Shown piece by piece: positions 33,001 to 42,814 of a DNA stretch of 64,000 nucleotides; position 1 is the stretch's first letter, and each line of letters opens with the position of its first letter. Made by a program: the position numbers and the translations under genes. The stretch is from positions 48,959,899-49,023,898 of the forward strand of contig CP136067.1 of the NCBI GenBank assembly GCA_032622095.1, read 5' to 3'. The stretch is from Siphonodentalium dalli (Eukaryota; Mollusca; Scaphopoda; Gadilida; Siphonodentaliidae). The notes under the pieces were generated by a model. The model was given only the letters and a program-made list of their open reading frames with translations, had not been told where the DNA came from and did no database searches.

Positions 33001-33946
33001 CTGAAGTACATGTATCACCCTCAAAATTACCACAAGTGAAATCAAATGACTTTGAACAGTGAGCACAAATTCTCAAGATTCATGGCTGAAAGTGAACAAA
33101 AACATAGAAAAAAATCTAAAATAAAAACAAGCATGCCACTTTAACAAAAGCATCCCTATTCACGTAATGCTTCACAAAAGATTCCTCAAATTTGAATCCA
33201 TACTCTCAAGTTTAACGACCATAATTCACAAACGCACAATCAGATTGCTAAAATTCCAATGGCAATCGCTCGAGTTATGTTTTTCAAATTTGGTACACAA
33301 TACTAGGTTAAACTATTCGAAAACTCATAACGCAGATGATAAACAAAATATTGTTCGAGAGCAGCGGCTGGGGGTGACGGATCTTATTACTGGAGATAAC
33401 ACACCGTCGATACAAAATCTTCAGATAAAAAACCCACATTTACAGATCTAATGTCAATCTGGCCAAATCAACCCCAAATTTCAATCTAAGATGCCATTAA
33501 TTTCCATTCAAATTATTTTTGCATTGAAAATGAAATCATGCAGTGACCTGCTGGTGATCGTGAGCAGATCATTGATTGGCTAGCAGACACACACACCTAT
33601 TTTGTCTACTGTGAAATAAATTCCTAAATATATTTAAATATTGGAAAATAAGAGCAATTAATTTGATTCAAATATACATTTATTTGGGTCGTTTGACAAT
33701 AGATCTGTCTTTACATATAGAAGTTTTTGACAAATTATGGGGCTTTTATCAGTAAATTTTATGTTTGGAATTAATCAACGGTGTGTTTTCTCCAGTAATA
33801 GGTCTGTCAACCCCAGCCAGTGCTTTGGAACAATATTTTGTTTATTTTCTTGTGTTACGAGTTTCCAAAAAGTAGCCTAGAATTCTGCAATGTAACAGAA
33901 TCGTCTAAACATTTCATAAATGAGGGTAAATGGCAGTCAGACTTAC
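33001..33946. other. Intron 15-16, no recognised feature
   Basis: AT-rich. A plus-strand 94-codon frame (33167-33451) has no recognisable domain. Confidence 0.5.
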
Positions 33947-34062
33947 CTGTCATTGATAATAGCTAGGGTGCTATTCATGCGGTCACAAAACAACCTTGCT
34001 TGTTTCCATGGCAACTGCTCATTTCTGATTGAGAAACAGGAAGAACCATATCCTATAAAAGA
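33947..34062 (-). CDS. Exon 15: N-terminal part of CTLD-E
   Basis: Enters in phase 0 and leaves in phase 2; 116 bp. It reads SFIGYGSSCFSIRNEQLPWK then QARLFCDRMNSTLAIIND, the CTLD opening and first helix. Two acceptors are possible. TTTTTTTGCAG before TCTTTT is in phase with exon 14 and has the better tract; TTTTATAG ten bases further would break the frame. I chose the first. The sequon NST follows the helix cysteine. Donor GACAG before GTAAGT is near consensus. Confidence 0.87.
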
Positions 34063-34179
34063 CTGCAAAAAAATCTTAAAGATAGTCTATCTCTTCCTGG
34101 CTACAATTACAACAACATCATTTTCATAAAACCCGATTTCAAGATTACAAATGGGCCGAAGACAAAGCTGAAGATTGTA

Positions 34180-34330
34180 CAGTAATGCCCTAAGTAATCG
34201 ACCCCTTAACCACAGCAGAATTATGGGTAACTTTTCAGGATTTAGTAACAATCCATATTTCCGACTAAATCCTGAAAAATTACCCATAATTCTGCTGTGG
34301 CTAAGGAGTCGATTACTTAGGGCATTACTG
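34180..34330. mobile_element. Palindromic CAGTAATG element, internally deleted (151 bp)
   Basis: Both ends are intact but the central GGCTTGTTGCC stems are missing. Confidence 0.85.
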
Positions 34331-34404
34331 TATAATGTTAGAAAATCACATAGAATAAAAACATTTCTCAAATAAATGTCGGCTGGAGGGTGTGCCAATG
34401 GATT

Positions 34405-34620
34405 CAAATTTGAGATCCAAGATGGCTTCTGGCAGCCATGTTTAGTAAAATATTTCCGGGAAAATTAATAGCTTCCATCTAGAGTTCACTGCGAAGATCT
34501 TTATAAAGTATGGTAATGATCAGATGAGGGATGTGGCCTGTTGGGTGTGCTAAAGCAACCTGTTGACGCACGCACACATTGACAGACAATGGATGGCAAT
34601 TAATTGCTCAAAATTTGACT
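34405..34620. repeat. Dispersed GATCCAAGATGGC repeat
   Basis: Contains GATCCAAGATGGCTTCTGGC and AGCCATGTTTAG. Related segments at 21550-21590 and 48150-48650. Confidence 0.6.
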
Positions 34621-34622
34621 TG

Positions 34623-34890
34623 TTAACCCTTCCATGACAGGAACTTTCTGAAATTTTGCGAAAACCCTGTGCCAATGCATTCTCTTATATATAAGAGTTT
34701 CCCATAGAGAGCCTCGCATATATAAAAAAATACATTGGCCTAACAATATTAGCCTTTACCTTGTATTTTAACCAGTGCATTCTCTTATATATGCGAGGCT
34801 CCTTTTGGGAGACTCGCATATATAATAGAATGCACTGGCACAGGATCTTTAACGCTGCACCAGCGCAGCTGCCATCAAGAAAAATGTTAA
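34623..34890. mobile_element. piggyBac-like MITE, CATGA subfamily
   Basis: TTAACCCTTCCATGACAGG start and ATCAAGAAAAATGTTAA end, with two diverged hairpins. It ends 51 bp below exon 14. Confidence 0.75.
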
Positions 34891-34943
34891 GTTGAGCTAA
34901 ATATGTTGGGCATGGAACAGAAAATTGTGGAATTTTAACTCAC

Positions 34944-35060
34944 TTCTCCACAAAATGTGTCCGTAGTTTCTGTTACATTGTCCTGTAGGCGCTTTTGTTT
35001 ATTACAGATAAATCCTGCTACAAGCTGCTTTCCACATGTCACATCATTCCACCTTCCAGT
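34944..35060 (-). CDS. Exon 14: C-terminal third of CTLD-D
   Basis: Enters and leaves in phase 0; 117 bp. It reads TGRWNDVTCGKQLVAGFICN, which holds the WND calcium motif and the two closing cysteines. It then gives a short linker with an N-glycosylation sequon (NVT) and TDTFCGE, which starts CTLD-E. The acceptor is TATCTTTTAG. Its pyrimidine tract is the end of a dispersed repeat that starts at about 35066. Donor GGAGAA before GTGAGT is strong. Confidence 0.88.
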
Positions 35061-35065
35061 CTAAA

Positions 35066-35305
35066 AGATAAACAAAGATCAATAACTCTAGAATGGAAAA
35101 CACAAACAAAATGATTGAACACTCGATAGAATGTCTTTATACTAGTGAACATCCATACCAAATTAGATTGAGATCCGAGCACTACTGTTCAAGTTATATG
35201 ACAAGAACAGAGATCAGATGAACAGATGTACGGACAGATGGACAGATGGATAAACAGGTGCAAAACAGTATATTCCCTTTTTTTTTTTTTTAAAGAGGGG
35301 TATAA
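35066..35305 (+). repeat. Dispersed TAAACAAAGAT repeat abutting the exon 14 acceptor
   Basis: One unit with the CAGTATATTCCC/GGGGTATAAA tail. It begins within 10 bp of the acceptor, and its edge supplies the pyrimidine tract on the gene strand. Confidence 0.78.
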
Positions 35306-36059
35306 AAACATAGTAGAAAGAACATGATATTAATATGTTCCAGCACAACTCTTCAGCAGATAAATATTTTTCTATTTTCTAGATATTTACAGCTAAGTTT
35401 CTGAACTAAATCTATCGTTTATTAATTGAATAAAAGGTTGCCGACCATATGTCCCCTGGAAATGTTTTTTTAGGAGGTTGGCTTTTTAAAAATTTAGTAA
35501 AAATCAATAAAAAAATTTGAAAATTAGAATGGTAAAAAGTTTTCTGAGTAAAGAAAGGAAGATAATTCTCGTCTTTTTTCCGCATTAGCAATATATGGGT
35601 AACTATATCCTAAAGTTTCAATTCACCACATGCGAAATTGTGGGAGGAGTTTATAACACAATGAAGGCGCCCAAAATCAAAACGGTAAAAACAATTCTCA
35701 GTCAAGAAAGGTGAATAATTTGGTGAAAAACAATAATTCGAAATATCCATTTTGGAACTTGAATGAGCAATAATTAATGTGAGAATCGATGATTGCGAGA
35801 CCTACAGAAAACTTTTGCATGACCTGTTTTCGTTTGCATCATTTTTAATCTAGGTAACATCCAGGCGATCTGAACAGCTGTTTGCCATCACATATGCGGG
35901 CATGAATTCTTCTACACTTTGTCTGCTCATTTATCCTTAACAGCCCTCCAAATGAATAATGGACCATTCAAATGTATAACTGACAGAGGAATCTGTTTAG
36001 AACAGAAAGGATTATGAGTAGCCATATTTATATAATATATTTGTTTTTTTATTGGAAAA

Positions 36060-36510
36060 CAAAAAAACACAAGGAATACAAGCTCGGACAAAATTATGAA
36101 TGTTGCGAAAAATTTATAAGTAAAAAAGGGGGATAACTCCACTAAAAAAGTCAGACTGCAAGCTCATTATCGCAGGTGCACATGCTCGCTTAGTGGTAAA
36201 TATCTGCCAAGTCAATGATTTGCCAGAAATACAAGCTCGGAAAAATTATGCAAGTTGCAACAAAAAAAATGTTCAAAAAAGGGGGATAACTCCAATATAA
36301 AGTCTGACGGACCTCATAATCATAGATGCACAGGTTCCCATAGTACTAAATATCTTTCCCAAGCTTAAAAAAAAATTGACCGAAAATGTAGGAATAAAAA
36401 CTCGGACAAAGCTGCATGTATGGACATACAGATGCCCGACAGACTGACAGACATATGGACGGAGAGCTGATTCCTATATAGCCACCATAACTTGTAACAG
36501 GGGATATTAT
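36060..36510 (+). repeat. Dispersed AAGCTCGGACAAAATTA repeat, tandem copies
   Basis: Same family as 17050-17960, with three CTCGGA-bearing units and a GGACAT/GACAGA tail. Confidence 0.65.
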
Positions 36511-36527
36511 AATAGTCCACTTCTGAG

Positions 36528-36742
36528 TTAACCCTTTCAGTGCCAAGTCCGATTTTTGTATCAACCCATATTTCCTTAATCATTTTTCAAATTTATTGAT
36601 TATATTAATGTGATACATTGATGGAAAGAGCTCTAAGAGCTCTTTCCATCAATGTATCACATTATTATAATCAATAAATTTGAAAAATGATCAAGGAAAT
36701 ATGGGTTGATACAAAAATCGGACTTGGCACTGAAAGGGTTAA
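36528..36742. mobile_element. piggyBac-like MITE, palindromic CAGTGCC subfamily
   Basis: TTAA-flanked, 215 bp, nearly perfect inverted repeat centred on AGAGCTCTAAGAGCTCT. The same element is at 53981-54179. It ends 12 bp beyond the exon 13 donor. Confidence 0.88.
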
Positions 36743-36756
36743 ATGAGCAGACATAC

Positions 36757-36914
36757 AGCGAGGTTGAATTCCACACAGTCTTGTGGGTTCCCGTTCCATT
36801 CTTTAGGTTGCCGAGAATCCCAGCGTGTATATGTGACTGGGGAGCCGTCAGACCACTCAAAGTTAAAGTTGTGTTTCAGGTCATTCAGTCCAATCCAATA
36901 TGTACCATGAGCAC
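36757..36914 (-). CDS. Exon 13: WIGL strand and sugar-binding loop of CTLD-D
   Basis: Enters in phase 1 and leaves in phase 0; 158 bp. It reads AHGTYWIGLNDLKHNFNF, then EWSDGSPVTYTRWDSRQP, then NGNPQDCVEFNLA. This is the most consensus-like CTLD in the gene: QPK at the EPN/QPD site, the Cys-Val-Glu ligand pattern, and WND supplied by exon 14. The third residue of the site is Lys, so binding is uncertain. Acceptor TATTCCAG, donor CTCGCT before GTATGT. A perfect palindromic TTAA MITE ends at 36742, only 12 bp beyond the donor. Confidence 0.9.
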
Positions 36915-36977
36915 CTGGAATAGAAGAAAATTTCATTTCATTAACCCTGTCATGACGGGATGATAACTTTAGTTATA

Positions 36978-37238
36978 TTAACCCTTTCATCATGGGAGCT
37001 GTGCTGGCGTATCATTAAAGATCCTGTGCCAGTACATTCTCTTATATAGGCAAGTCTCCCATGGGGATCCTCACATATATAAGATAATGCACTGGCTTAT
37101 AATGTCAATGTAAATATTGTTAGGCCAATGTATTCTCTTATATATGCAAGGCTCCCTATGGGAGACTCATATCTAAGAGAATGCATTGGCACAGAGTTTT
37201 CTAACAATTTCAGGATGCTCCAGTCATTGAAGGGTTAA
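36978..37238. mobile_element. piggyBac-like MITE, CATGA subfamily, with adjacent solo stub
   Basis: Complete TTAA to TTAA with two hairpins. A further TTAACCCTGTCATGACGGG stub (36941-36981) precedes it, sharing its TTAA, as if an earlier element was largely lost. Confidence 0.75.
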
Positions 37239-37386
37239 AGGTGACCATATTCGACTACATCACTCATTGCGGCAGTATATTGACAGAAGTATATATTGGA
37301 ATGGTTTATTATTCATTTCGAGGGGTGTTCAGGAAAAATAACCAGAAGAAAAAATAACATTACAGAAGAATTCATATTCACTGGTG

Positions 37387-37455
37387 GGAAATGTTCAGAT
37401 AATAAGCTTAACAAATGGTCTTCATTTGTTGAACTTATTATCTGAACATTTCCTA
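37387..37455. repeat. Hairpin GGAAATGTTCAGATAATAAG
   Basis: About 30-bp arms around a short loop. Related hairpins occur at 16088-16175 and 1720-1780, and unpaired relatives near 60110-60190. Confidence 0.7.
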
Positions 37456-37663
37456 AGGGAATGACTCGTCGAATGAGTACTGGTTTATTGCTGTAGCCAA
37501 GTATATTTTACTCACACATGCATTCGTGTTGTAGAGCATTAATGCAGGACATTGGTGGGGCGAAATTGTGTTTTATGATGTTACATGCAGACCCCAACCT
37601 GTTTCCATATTATACGGATACAACTTGAAATGAGCTACCAGAATATCGTTGAAAATAATAGTT

Positions 37664-38035
37664 ATTAAAGGTACTCAATCTGATTCGATTGTCCCCATAT
37701 CATCAGATTCCAACAACAACAAAATCTTTTGAAATGCTGCTTCAGTTATCAGAATCAATTAATTGCCCAAAAATAATGCTAACCACGATCAACTATAGTA
37801 TAAAATTGCCCAAAACCTGTTGTTTATAAACATTTTGTTCAATGAATGTTTGCCGGTTTGTCAAATATCTATCACAAAAAAGCCATTTAATTTTAGAGTT
37901 AAACGTATAGGTGTTGAGAAATAATAGATTTAAAAAATTGATATCTGATCACTGAGCATTGATGAGTGGGTTCCTTGACTAGATTTTCGAATATTTTTTA
38001 CCCTTGAAGCCAAGGAAATAGTAATTAGCGAGTGT
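37664..38035. repeat. TTAAAGGTACTCAA element, right end lost
   Basis: Shares TTAAAGGTACTCAAT and CAGATTCCAACAACAACAA with elements at 60265-60672 (inverted) and 63106-63576. Ends within the ATTTTTTACCCTTGAAGCC arm. Confidence 0.65.
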
Positions 38036-38105
38036 TAATTTGGATGATGTATCTTTAATAGAAACCTGTAGACTGGTTTGTGATGGTGATGAATTTGAGT
38101 CTTAC

Positions 38106-38351
38106 CTAAATTACATGCACCACAGGACTTATGACAGTTATACAGCATCCATCTTGGATTCTTCTGGCATTCTCCTAGTTGCGCCCAGCTCTGGCACTCC
38201 GTCGGATTGTATATGTCGATACATGATGGTATGCACACATCACATGACTTCCGACAATGTATTGCCATCCAGATAGGATTCTTATCACATTCTCCGTGTG
38301 CCGACCAGTAATCGCAAATATGGGCGTTGGTCCCTGTGTTTATGCAAATAT
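38106..38351 (-). CDS. Exon 12: two ShKT (six-cysteine) domains
   Basis: Enters and leaves in phase 1; 246 bp. The first domain runs from CINTGTNAHICDYWSAHGEC through KNPIWMAIHCRKSCDVC. The second runs from CIDIYNPTECQSWAQLGEC through KNPRWMLYNCHKSCGAC. Each has the C-x-D/N..C..W...GEC..NP.WM...C..SC..C pattern of the ShKT family. That family occurs in many secreted invertebrate proteins and can bind ion channels or act as a protease-linked module; no toxic role is implied. Acceptor CCTTTCCAG, donor TTAG before GTAAGA. It lies between the two halves of CTLD-D, which is unexpected. It may be a domain inserted into the CTLD, or a cassette exon that is skipped. No other CTLD exons were found between 41444 and 36914 to explain it otherwise. 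Confidence 0.88.
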
Positions 38352-38370
38352 CTGGAAAGGAAAATCAGCA

Positions 38371-38817
38371 GGGCTGAGAATAAGGTGCCTGTCATTTGCA
38401 GAACGAGGTCCTCAGAGGGTGAATTTAGTGATGATATCCCATATAGTGGGCATGTGTCACTAAATTCTCCCTCTGGGGACCTCATTCTCCTTACGACTCA
38501 TCTTTTTTCTTCATTATCAAATTTATATAGAAATTTCTTCATATTGATTCTATTTCTTTTTTAGTTTAGTTTCTTTATATCCCCAAATTGGCAGACAACA
38601 CATTGCATAATTGAGGTTCCCAATGTGTGTATATCACAATATCGCCATTTGGGAACTTTAATCCGAGTCTACGTCTCCCATAGTAGATGAGGCCATGCAG
38701 AATGAGGTCCCAAGAGGGTAAATTTGGTGATGCTAGCCTGCTGTGTGGGATAGTGACACTAAATTCACTCTCTGGGGACCTCCTTCTGCAAATGACAGGC
38801 ACATTATACTCAGGTCT
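38371..38817. mobile_element. Fold-back CAGAATGAGG element, full length
   Basis: Ends GGCTGAGAATAAGGTGCC and GGCACATTATACTCAGG. It begins about 18 bp upstream of the ShKT exon acceptor. Confidence 0.75.
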
Positions 38818-39147
38818 GATACGATACAGAACTGTGACTGTTGTGTGAGCTATAAGCAGTTCACACTATTAAAAATAAGTCCCATCTTGAGTCGTGCATT
38901 TAACAATTCTACAATGTAATGGATGCATTGATGATTTTATGGAATAAAATCCTACCATTTTTTAAACAATGTACATAAACTATATTATTATCCATCCCTT
39001 AACGAACACTATTTCTGATTGGGCAAAGGCCGTCACGTGATAATCCAGGAAAAAGTCATATTGGACTCCCGAAAGTCATATTTGAAAATTATCAAGACTC
39101 CGGGTGACGTTATTTGGATAAACATACAGATGGATAATAAAAATTTC

Positions 39148-39308
39148 ATTATACAATGTTGTGTACAGTATGTGTTTTCTTGTTCTCGTCCATGTCGTGG
39201 CGAAAAGTCATATCCGACTTGACGCTACGCGTCTTATCCAATATGACTTTTCACCACATCCTGGACTCATACAAAAAAAACACGTACTGTACACAACATT
39301 GTATAATA
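39148..39308. repeat. 160-bp hairpin (TTATACAATGTTGTGTACAG)
   Basis: Arms TTATACAATGTTGTGTACAG and its complement enclose GTCATATCCGACTTGACG and further inverted GTCATAT segments. Confidence 0.75.
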
Positions 39309-39459
39309 ACATTTTATTCCACACCCATTGACGTGAGTCACATGTATTCAATGGAATTCCAGCCATTGAATACATATTAGTGTATACCTCTAGTGGAATA
39401 CAAGCCAGAACTATTATTGTTGATGTTGTCGCCAAGAAAGATGACGTACATTACGTCGA

Positions 39460-40364
39460 TCATCCGCTTCCGGTGATCCCCCCATAATTATTGGTTATTT
39501 GTCAGACTTAAATCACAATAAAGGTAGCTATAGTAACAATGCAGGTGACATTCATGGATTGAACTTATCTGACTGAACGGTGTAGAATAAATACAGAACA
39601 CAACTTGCATCATAATCTTGACACTTTTATCGAACTCGTTGCGGACGGCGCATAGTTACATTTCTCTCGAGCTATGCTCTCGCGAAATATATAGATAGAA
39701 CGACACAAGTGTGTGAACTGGTTGACGTTATTGCACGAGTTTGTTGTGACGCGATAGTAAAACGAGAACCGGAGGTTCGAGTTTTACCTCGCGGCATGAC
39801 AAATGAGTGCAATAACGTTAACATCTTCACAAAACTGTGTTGCTCTATGTTTATTGCACACTCTGGAGATTGTAGCTTGTACTATACTAAAATTTAGGAC
39901 TATATCAGCTGACTATATTGTTTATTTAATGCACAAACGTGTGCTTAGTGTAGACTATACCTAATAATTTAATGAAGAAATTGTCTGCTACGGTTGACGT
40001 CGCCAATGACGTTGTTGACGTAATCGGTTTGTATTATTCAAGAACAATACACAATTGTTTATTGAACGTTTTGAAATATTCTGTATTTTGCTGCATTTCG
40101 CACAAATAAGCCATTGAGTGTGCAATAAATCCCTGCGCCATCCACAACTCATTTGATAAAAGAGTCTCGATTAAGATGCGCGTTGTGTTCTGTCTATATA
40201 CTCCAATATCTTTTTAAAAGCCATTAAAACTATTTTAACAAAAATGAGTTTTTAACTATTTGAAAATTTTGGATAAATTTGCAAATAAAGATTTGTTATA
40301 AGGCTCTCATTTCAGTGATTAAAGATGGTCTATCTCTTCCTAAATAAGTTTTATATCCCAGGCG
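39460..40364. other. Intron 11-12 stretch without recognised features
   Basis: Contains GTTGACGT/ACGTCAAC-type motifs and a plus-strand 62-codon frame without a known domain. Nothing convincing. Confidence 0.5.
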
Positions 40365-40790
40365 GCATGATGTTCATGACTTCAAGAACTTTCATGAACT
40401 GATGGCAAAGAATTTGTGAAATCTTCTCATACGTGTTCATGAACTAATGTTCATGAACTGCATGAAAACATTCATGCACACATCAAGCACTTTCATGAAT
40501 TTTACATGAGTTCATAACTGTTCATGAAATAAGTTCATGAACAATTGAAGAACTTCAAGATTTCATGAGTCCTCGAAAGGTTCATGAACAAATGAAGGAA
40601 TTTTCATGATTTTTAATATTTTCTTGAAAAGTTCTTGAAATAATCACAAATTAGTTTCATGAATAATTGAAGAACTTCAAGAATAGTTTGGGTGTTCATG
40701 ACAGTTCTTGAAAAAAAAAAACCATAAATAAGTTTCATGCACAAATCAAGAATTTTTATGAATGCTTACATGTTCATCAACTTCCCAAAG
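40365..40790. repeat. TTCATGAAC-rich cryptically simple block
   Basis: More than 20 occurrences of TTCATGAA, CATGAAC or CAAGAACTT in 425 bp without a fixed period. No frame. Confidence 0.8.
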
Positions 40791-41443
40791 TTTCGCTTTT
40801 ATGAAGAATGCTATAGGTTAACATATATAACCAGCGATGCCGGAAGCACAATAAAAGGGCAATGGGAGCAAACTAGTCAATACGGCACCATGTGAGGACC
40901 ATAGACGTCCCCAGACCAGAGCAAGAGGGGCAAAAGCCCTCACATTCCCTCCTTCTCTGACATCCCTGTACATATAAACGATAAATTTTGGAAGTAAGCT
41001 CAAGAAAGAGTGTATTTAAACTGATTAGTATACTATTAGTAATGTTGTGGATAGTTCTGGGTGAACAACCGTTCTATCTATAATAGCCCAATCAGACTAA
41101 AATAGACCAATCGGTCTTTCACATCCAGCATATATCTGTGATAAAGGGAGTCACTCTTAACATTTCTATAATTATCTTTCAACCAATACTTAAACAAATT
41201 AATTCTGATTTCATTTGAAAGACATGGAATAATTTCTAGCCGATACAGGGGTAGAATGCTTCGATAACTTTGTTGGCATGTACGCGTGCCTCAGAAATAA
41301 AAATTAAATTAAAAACGCTCTTGCATGCTTTACAAATTTTTTCGGCCTGAAAAATGGGAAATTGACTTTGCATAGCCTAATCAGGTTCAAATTCAGGGTT
41401 AACTAAATTATAAATTATCACTTAATCAATGAGTAAAACTGAC

Positions 41444-41623
41444 CCTTTGGAAGATGACTCTCAACAAAGTTCTGGTCATTCTGATTGGCTATGGTGGCCA
41501 AGTCTCCGCCATCTTCTTGGCAATGAGCTCGAGCTGCAGACCATGTCTCAGTCTGTCGGACAAACAGGAAACACTTCTGGCCAAACTCAATCCATCCAGG
41601 ATCACAACCCAGTATCTTATCAT
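41444..41623 (-). CDS. Exon 11: N-terminal half of CTLD-D
   Basis: Enters and leaves in phase 1; 180 bp. It reads ILGCDPGWIEFGQKCFLF, a textbook CTLD opening, then ETWSAARAHCQEDGGDLATI and ANQNDQNFVESHL. Acceptor GATTTCAG; donor CAAAGG before GTCAGT, a non-standard but usable donor. The acceptor and the first 30 or so coding bases are repeated in tandem upstream (41592-41795, about four units of 53 bp). Those copies read into a stop codon, so only the exon-proximal acceptor makes sense. This exon joins in frame either to the ShKT exon or directly to exon 13. Confidence 0.9.
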
Positions 41624-41795
41624 CTGAAATCATCAAAAGTATTTATACAGGATCACAACCCAGTATCTTAACACCTGAAATCGTCAAAAGTATTTATACA
41701 GGATCACAACCCAGTATCTTAACACCTGAAATCGTCAAAAGTATTTATACAGGATCACAACCCAGTATCTTAACACCTGAAATCGTCAAAAGTAT
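41592..41795. repeat. 53-bp tandem repeat overlapping the exon 11 acceptor
   Basis: About four units of AGGATCACAACCCAGTATCT...AAAAGTATTTATAC. The unit nearest the exon contains the true acceptor. Confidence 0.9.
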
Positions 41796-41827
41796 TTTCA
41801 ACAACAAAGTCAAAGAAATTTAACATG

Positions 41828-42015
41828 TTAGCCTTTCATGATGGGAGCTGTGCTGGTGCAGCATTAAAGATCTTGTGCCAGTGCATTCTCTTATATAATT
41901 ATGCGAGTCTCCCATAGGGAGCCTCGCATATATAAGAGCTTCCACTGGCTTATAAGGTCAAGGTAAATATTGCTAGGCCAATGTATTCTCTTATATATGT
42001 GAGGCTCCCTATGGG
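41828..42015. mobile_element. piggyBac-like MITE, CATGA subfamily, right-truncated
   Basis: Begins TTAGCCTTTCATGATGGGAG (TTAA decayed) and stops after GAGGCTCCCTATGGG. Confidence 0.7.
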
Positions 42016-42546
42016 CAGGTTCGCGCTGCCATGAGCCAAATGCAAAAAATAGTTCAATTTGGCAAAAAAAAATTCATTTAGCAAAACAAATGGCAAGTGT
42101 TTTTCAATAACATACCGGTACTAAGAAATATTCTTTTCGAAAATACTGAATAACGAATTGTCTCTTTCGGGAAATCAAACGGTAGCATGTTTAAACACGT
42201 GCGTTATTAACAAAGGAAGCCAATCACGGCAGCCTGCATTGAAATCAGCAGCTTCTGTTGTTACAAATTGCAGAACTTTTATGTCAGTTGTTTCAAATCT
42301 CATCAATGATAACTGTTTATTAGCGAACACGTGTCAATCAAAAGTTTCAAATATATTGACCAAACGGACATTCAAAGACGCATGGTTGCATAATCGACTG
42401 TGGTTGAATTATGACAGTTATTTATATCGTGACAATGAATTCTTTAGATTTTGTTTTACGAAGCCTTGTCAAGCCATGACTGTGTAATGCTTTGTCTAAG
42501 TTTTGTTTGTTTTACGACTGGCTCGTATGACACAATAGGTTAATTA

Positions 42547-42642
42547 CAGTAATGCCCTGAATAATCGACTCCTTAACTATAGCAACTTTTTAGGATTTAG
42601 TCAGAAATATGAATTGTTGCCATTCATCGGAAAGCTCTCACT
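42547..42642. mobile_element. Half palindromic CAGTAATG element
   Basis: Left half only, CAGTAATGCCCTGAATAATC to GGAAAGCTCTCAC, ending 55 bp below exon 10. Confidence 0.8.
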
Positions 42643-42697
42643 TCAAATTGGAAGCTAAAATTTTAATAATTTTTAATTAAATGATAAATAATGATAC

Positions 42698-42745
42698 CTG
42701 GCACTTTAACTGTTGTTGGGGCTTCGGTCGTTGTCACATAATCAC
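42698..42745 (-). CDS. Exon 10: 48-bp linker exon before CTLD-D
   Basis: Enters and leaves in phase 1; 48 bp, 16 codons. It encodes DYVTTTEAPTTVKVP, a Thr/Pro spacer like those of exons 5 and 6. Acceptor GTTTTCCTCAG and donor CCAG before GTATCA are both acceptable. Being a multiple of three and symmetric, it is an easy candidate for alternative skipping. A TTAA-flanked MITE begins about 70 bp upstream in transcription terms, at 42815. The call rests on splice signals, phase and composition, so it is less certain than the CTLD exons. Confidence 0.68.
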
Positions 42746-42814
42746 CTGAGGAAAACAAGATATACATGTAGATTAGACACAGATTTCAGAATGTTGGATA
42801 TCATGAGATTCTCT

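Noticed and set aside
38040-38276. Plus-strand frame opposite the ShKT exon
   Set aside because: Shadow of exon 12; no domain on the plus strand.
42158-42487. 109-codon plus-strand frame
   Set aside because: No recognisable domain, no splice partners, and codon composition like the surrounding intron; left unannotated.
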